From Sporolactobacillus sp. THM19-2 (GTDB lineage Bacteria > Bacillota > Bacilli > Bacillales > Sporolactobacillaceae), in assembly GCF_004153195.1 (NCBI RefSeq), contig NZ_SEMC01000001.1, positions 1-64,000 of the forward strand: a DNA stretch of 64,000 bases, given 5' to 3'. Positions 62,992 through 64,000 of the stretch are shown here, piece after piece. The notes beneath the pieces were generated by a model. It made no database searches and was not told where the DNA came from. It worked only from the letters and a program-made list of their open reading frames with translations. Positions within the stretch are counted from its first letter, which is position 1. Every line of letters begins with the position of its first letter. A program made the translations under genes and the position numbers.

Positions 62992-64000
62992 TTCGTCAAA
63001 AAAATGGTCTCAGACTGTGATATATATACTGGCTGCAGTCATTCTCTGGCTGTGTGTGAAGCCAGTGACTGTCCTGACGATTCTCCGGTCGGAGACGCTG
63101 CTTTTTACTTTTATTGCGGGCCTGATGCTCCTTCTCTATTTTCGCCTTCCCGGCTGGATCTATCTGGCAGCCGGCGCGGGTATGATTTTTTTCAGCGTTC
63201 ATTTTTATTTCTTCAATGCTACACCGCTTTTTGCTTTAAGCTGGATCCGTGACGCCGCAGGAGATATTGTTCATAATGCGGCCCTGGTCTGGAATGGTCA
63301 GCTGTTCATTTTGTCCGATTTGTTTAGTGCGTTCTTATTCTTTGTCATGGTCTGGCTGATCTGCTTTACGGTCCGGTACTGGCTGAGAAACGGACATATC
63401 TTTCTGTTCCTCTTTCTGGCTGCTGTTGCACTTTCTGTTGTCGATACGTTTACGTTCTATGATGCGACCCTGGACATGATCCTTGTCACAGCCCTGGGTC
63501 TGGTCATTCTGGGTATCAGCAAATGGGTTGAACTGAAAAGCAGCGGGACGGGATCGAAAGCCTCTTTCAAAGCATGGGTTATGACGGTTTCAGCTGCTGC
63601 GGCAGGGGTCCTCCTGCTTGGGATACTTGCGCCAAAAGCCGAGGCTCAGTGGAACGGCCCCGCCCGATATCTTCAGAACATCGGATTCGGCAATATGAAC
63701 CAGAACGGCGCCTTTTTTTCAAATGGACAGAGGATCGGATATGATGCGGACGATACGGCGCTCGGCGGATCACTTTCTATGGATGATACCCCGCTTTTCA
63801 CAGCCTATGTGACCGGAACAGGAAATTACTGGCGTGTGTCTTCAAAAGAGACCTACACCGGCAAAGGCTGGGCGGATAATCATCCCTATTATGTTCCACT
63901 GATTCATTTTTCAGATGTATCCGATGCAATGACTCTTTTTGAAGAAAATACCGGAACGTCAAAGGAATCGGCCAGAATCACCTTTTCCAGTAACAGTCCT
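62984..64000 (+). CDS. Transglutaminase-like membrane protein TgpA, N-terminal part
   Basis: The open frame starts at an ATG at 62984 (MADSSKKWSQTVIYIL) and runs off the end of the window; 339 codons are seen. It begins with six or so membrane helices (to about residue 205), followed by an extracellular region (FTAYVTGTGNYWRVSSKETY, TGKGWADNHP). This is the layout of TgpA/YebA proteins, whose transglutaminase-like domain lies further on, beyond this window. Position after MoxR and DUF58 fits the Bacillus yeaC-yeaD-yebA order. Confidence 0.85.
   Translation, partial: MADSSKKWSQTVIYILAAVILWLCVKPVTVLTILRSETLLFTFIAGLMLLLYFRLPGWIYLAAGAGMIFFSVHFYFFNATPLFALSWIRDAAGDIVHNAALVWNGQLFILSDLFSAFLFFVMVWLICFTVRYWLRNGHIFLFLFLAAVALSVVDTFTFYDATLDMILVTALGLVILGISKWVELKSSGTGSKASFKAWVMTVSAAAAGVLLLGILAPKAEAQWNGPARYLQNIGFGNMNQNGAFFSNGQRIGYDADDTALGGSLSMDDTPLFTAYVTGTGNYWRVSSKETYTGKGWADNHPYYVPLIHFSDVSDAMTLFEENTGTSKESARITFSSNSP

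Overview
This window looks like the chromosome of a spore-forming, low-to-moderate GC member of the Bacillales (Bacillaceae/Sporolactobacillaceae-like). The clues are PrkA and YhbH (both linked to sporulation), OdhAB, a Bacillus-type Fnr with a C-terminal cysteine cluster, HemAT, an S-box riboswitch on metE, Zur and cre boxes close to the Bacillus consensus, a MoxR/DUF58/transglutaminase cluster, and frequent TTG/GTG starts behind strong AGGAGG sites. I cannot name the species.

Bases 1-5,100 are accessory DNA. They hold a DnaA-box cluster, a zinc-ribbon gene remnant, and a lipase toxin of the reverse-domain type VII secretion class (TslA-like) with its lipoprotein immunity partner (TilA/DUF1672-like). 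A decayed second copy of the lipase core and a HEPN-motif/CBS protein follow. Bases 5,700-15,600 carry an NCS1 permease, a DnaC-like ATPase, an orphan fused oligopeptide-type ABC ATPase behind Fur-like boxes, a TctA-like permease with a small membrane partner, and a three-gene row: uracil-DNA-glycosylase family protein, UvrC paralogue truncated before its second nuclease, and an unknown protein.

Bases 15,600-20,800 are a gene graveyard. It contains a possible IS200/IS605 end hairpin, a truncated IS30, a decayed IS1595-type transposase, an intact 1,116-bp IS1595 element with an 8-bp target duplication inside an already dead gene, and two separate remnants of a ydeI-like gene. In its middle sits an intact AT-rich pair: a ComF-like phosphoribosyltransferase and a SLOG-fold protein ending in a sliding-clamp-like motif (QVSLF). 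This pair is the best candidate here for an undescribed conflict or stress system.

Bases 20,800-38,300 are metabolic. GlcDF, an oxalate/formate-type MFS carrier and a LytS/LytTR two-component pair form a likely 2-hydroxyacid/pyruvate module. After an acyltransferase and an RpiB variant come the Zur-controlled ZnuACB zinc importer, CvfB, and OdhAB with a perfect cre box upstream.

Bases 38,300-64,000 are mostly conserved chromosomal genes: Fnr, a secreted thermonuclease-like lipoprotein, a B3/B4-domain protein, Ogt, an amidase-like protein, TrmL, PrkA, two tandem signal peptidases, YhbH, a HAD phosphatase, PgcA, RF3 and MetE. Then come two neighbouring globin-coupled sensors (an EAL protein that has lost its heme ligands, and HemAT) and the MoxR/DUF58/TgpA operon, whose last gene runs off the window. 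Structured or repeated intergenic elements without an assigned role lie at 28.9 kb, 29.3 kb, 48.5 kb and 53.1 kb.
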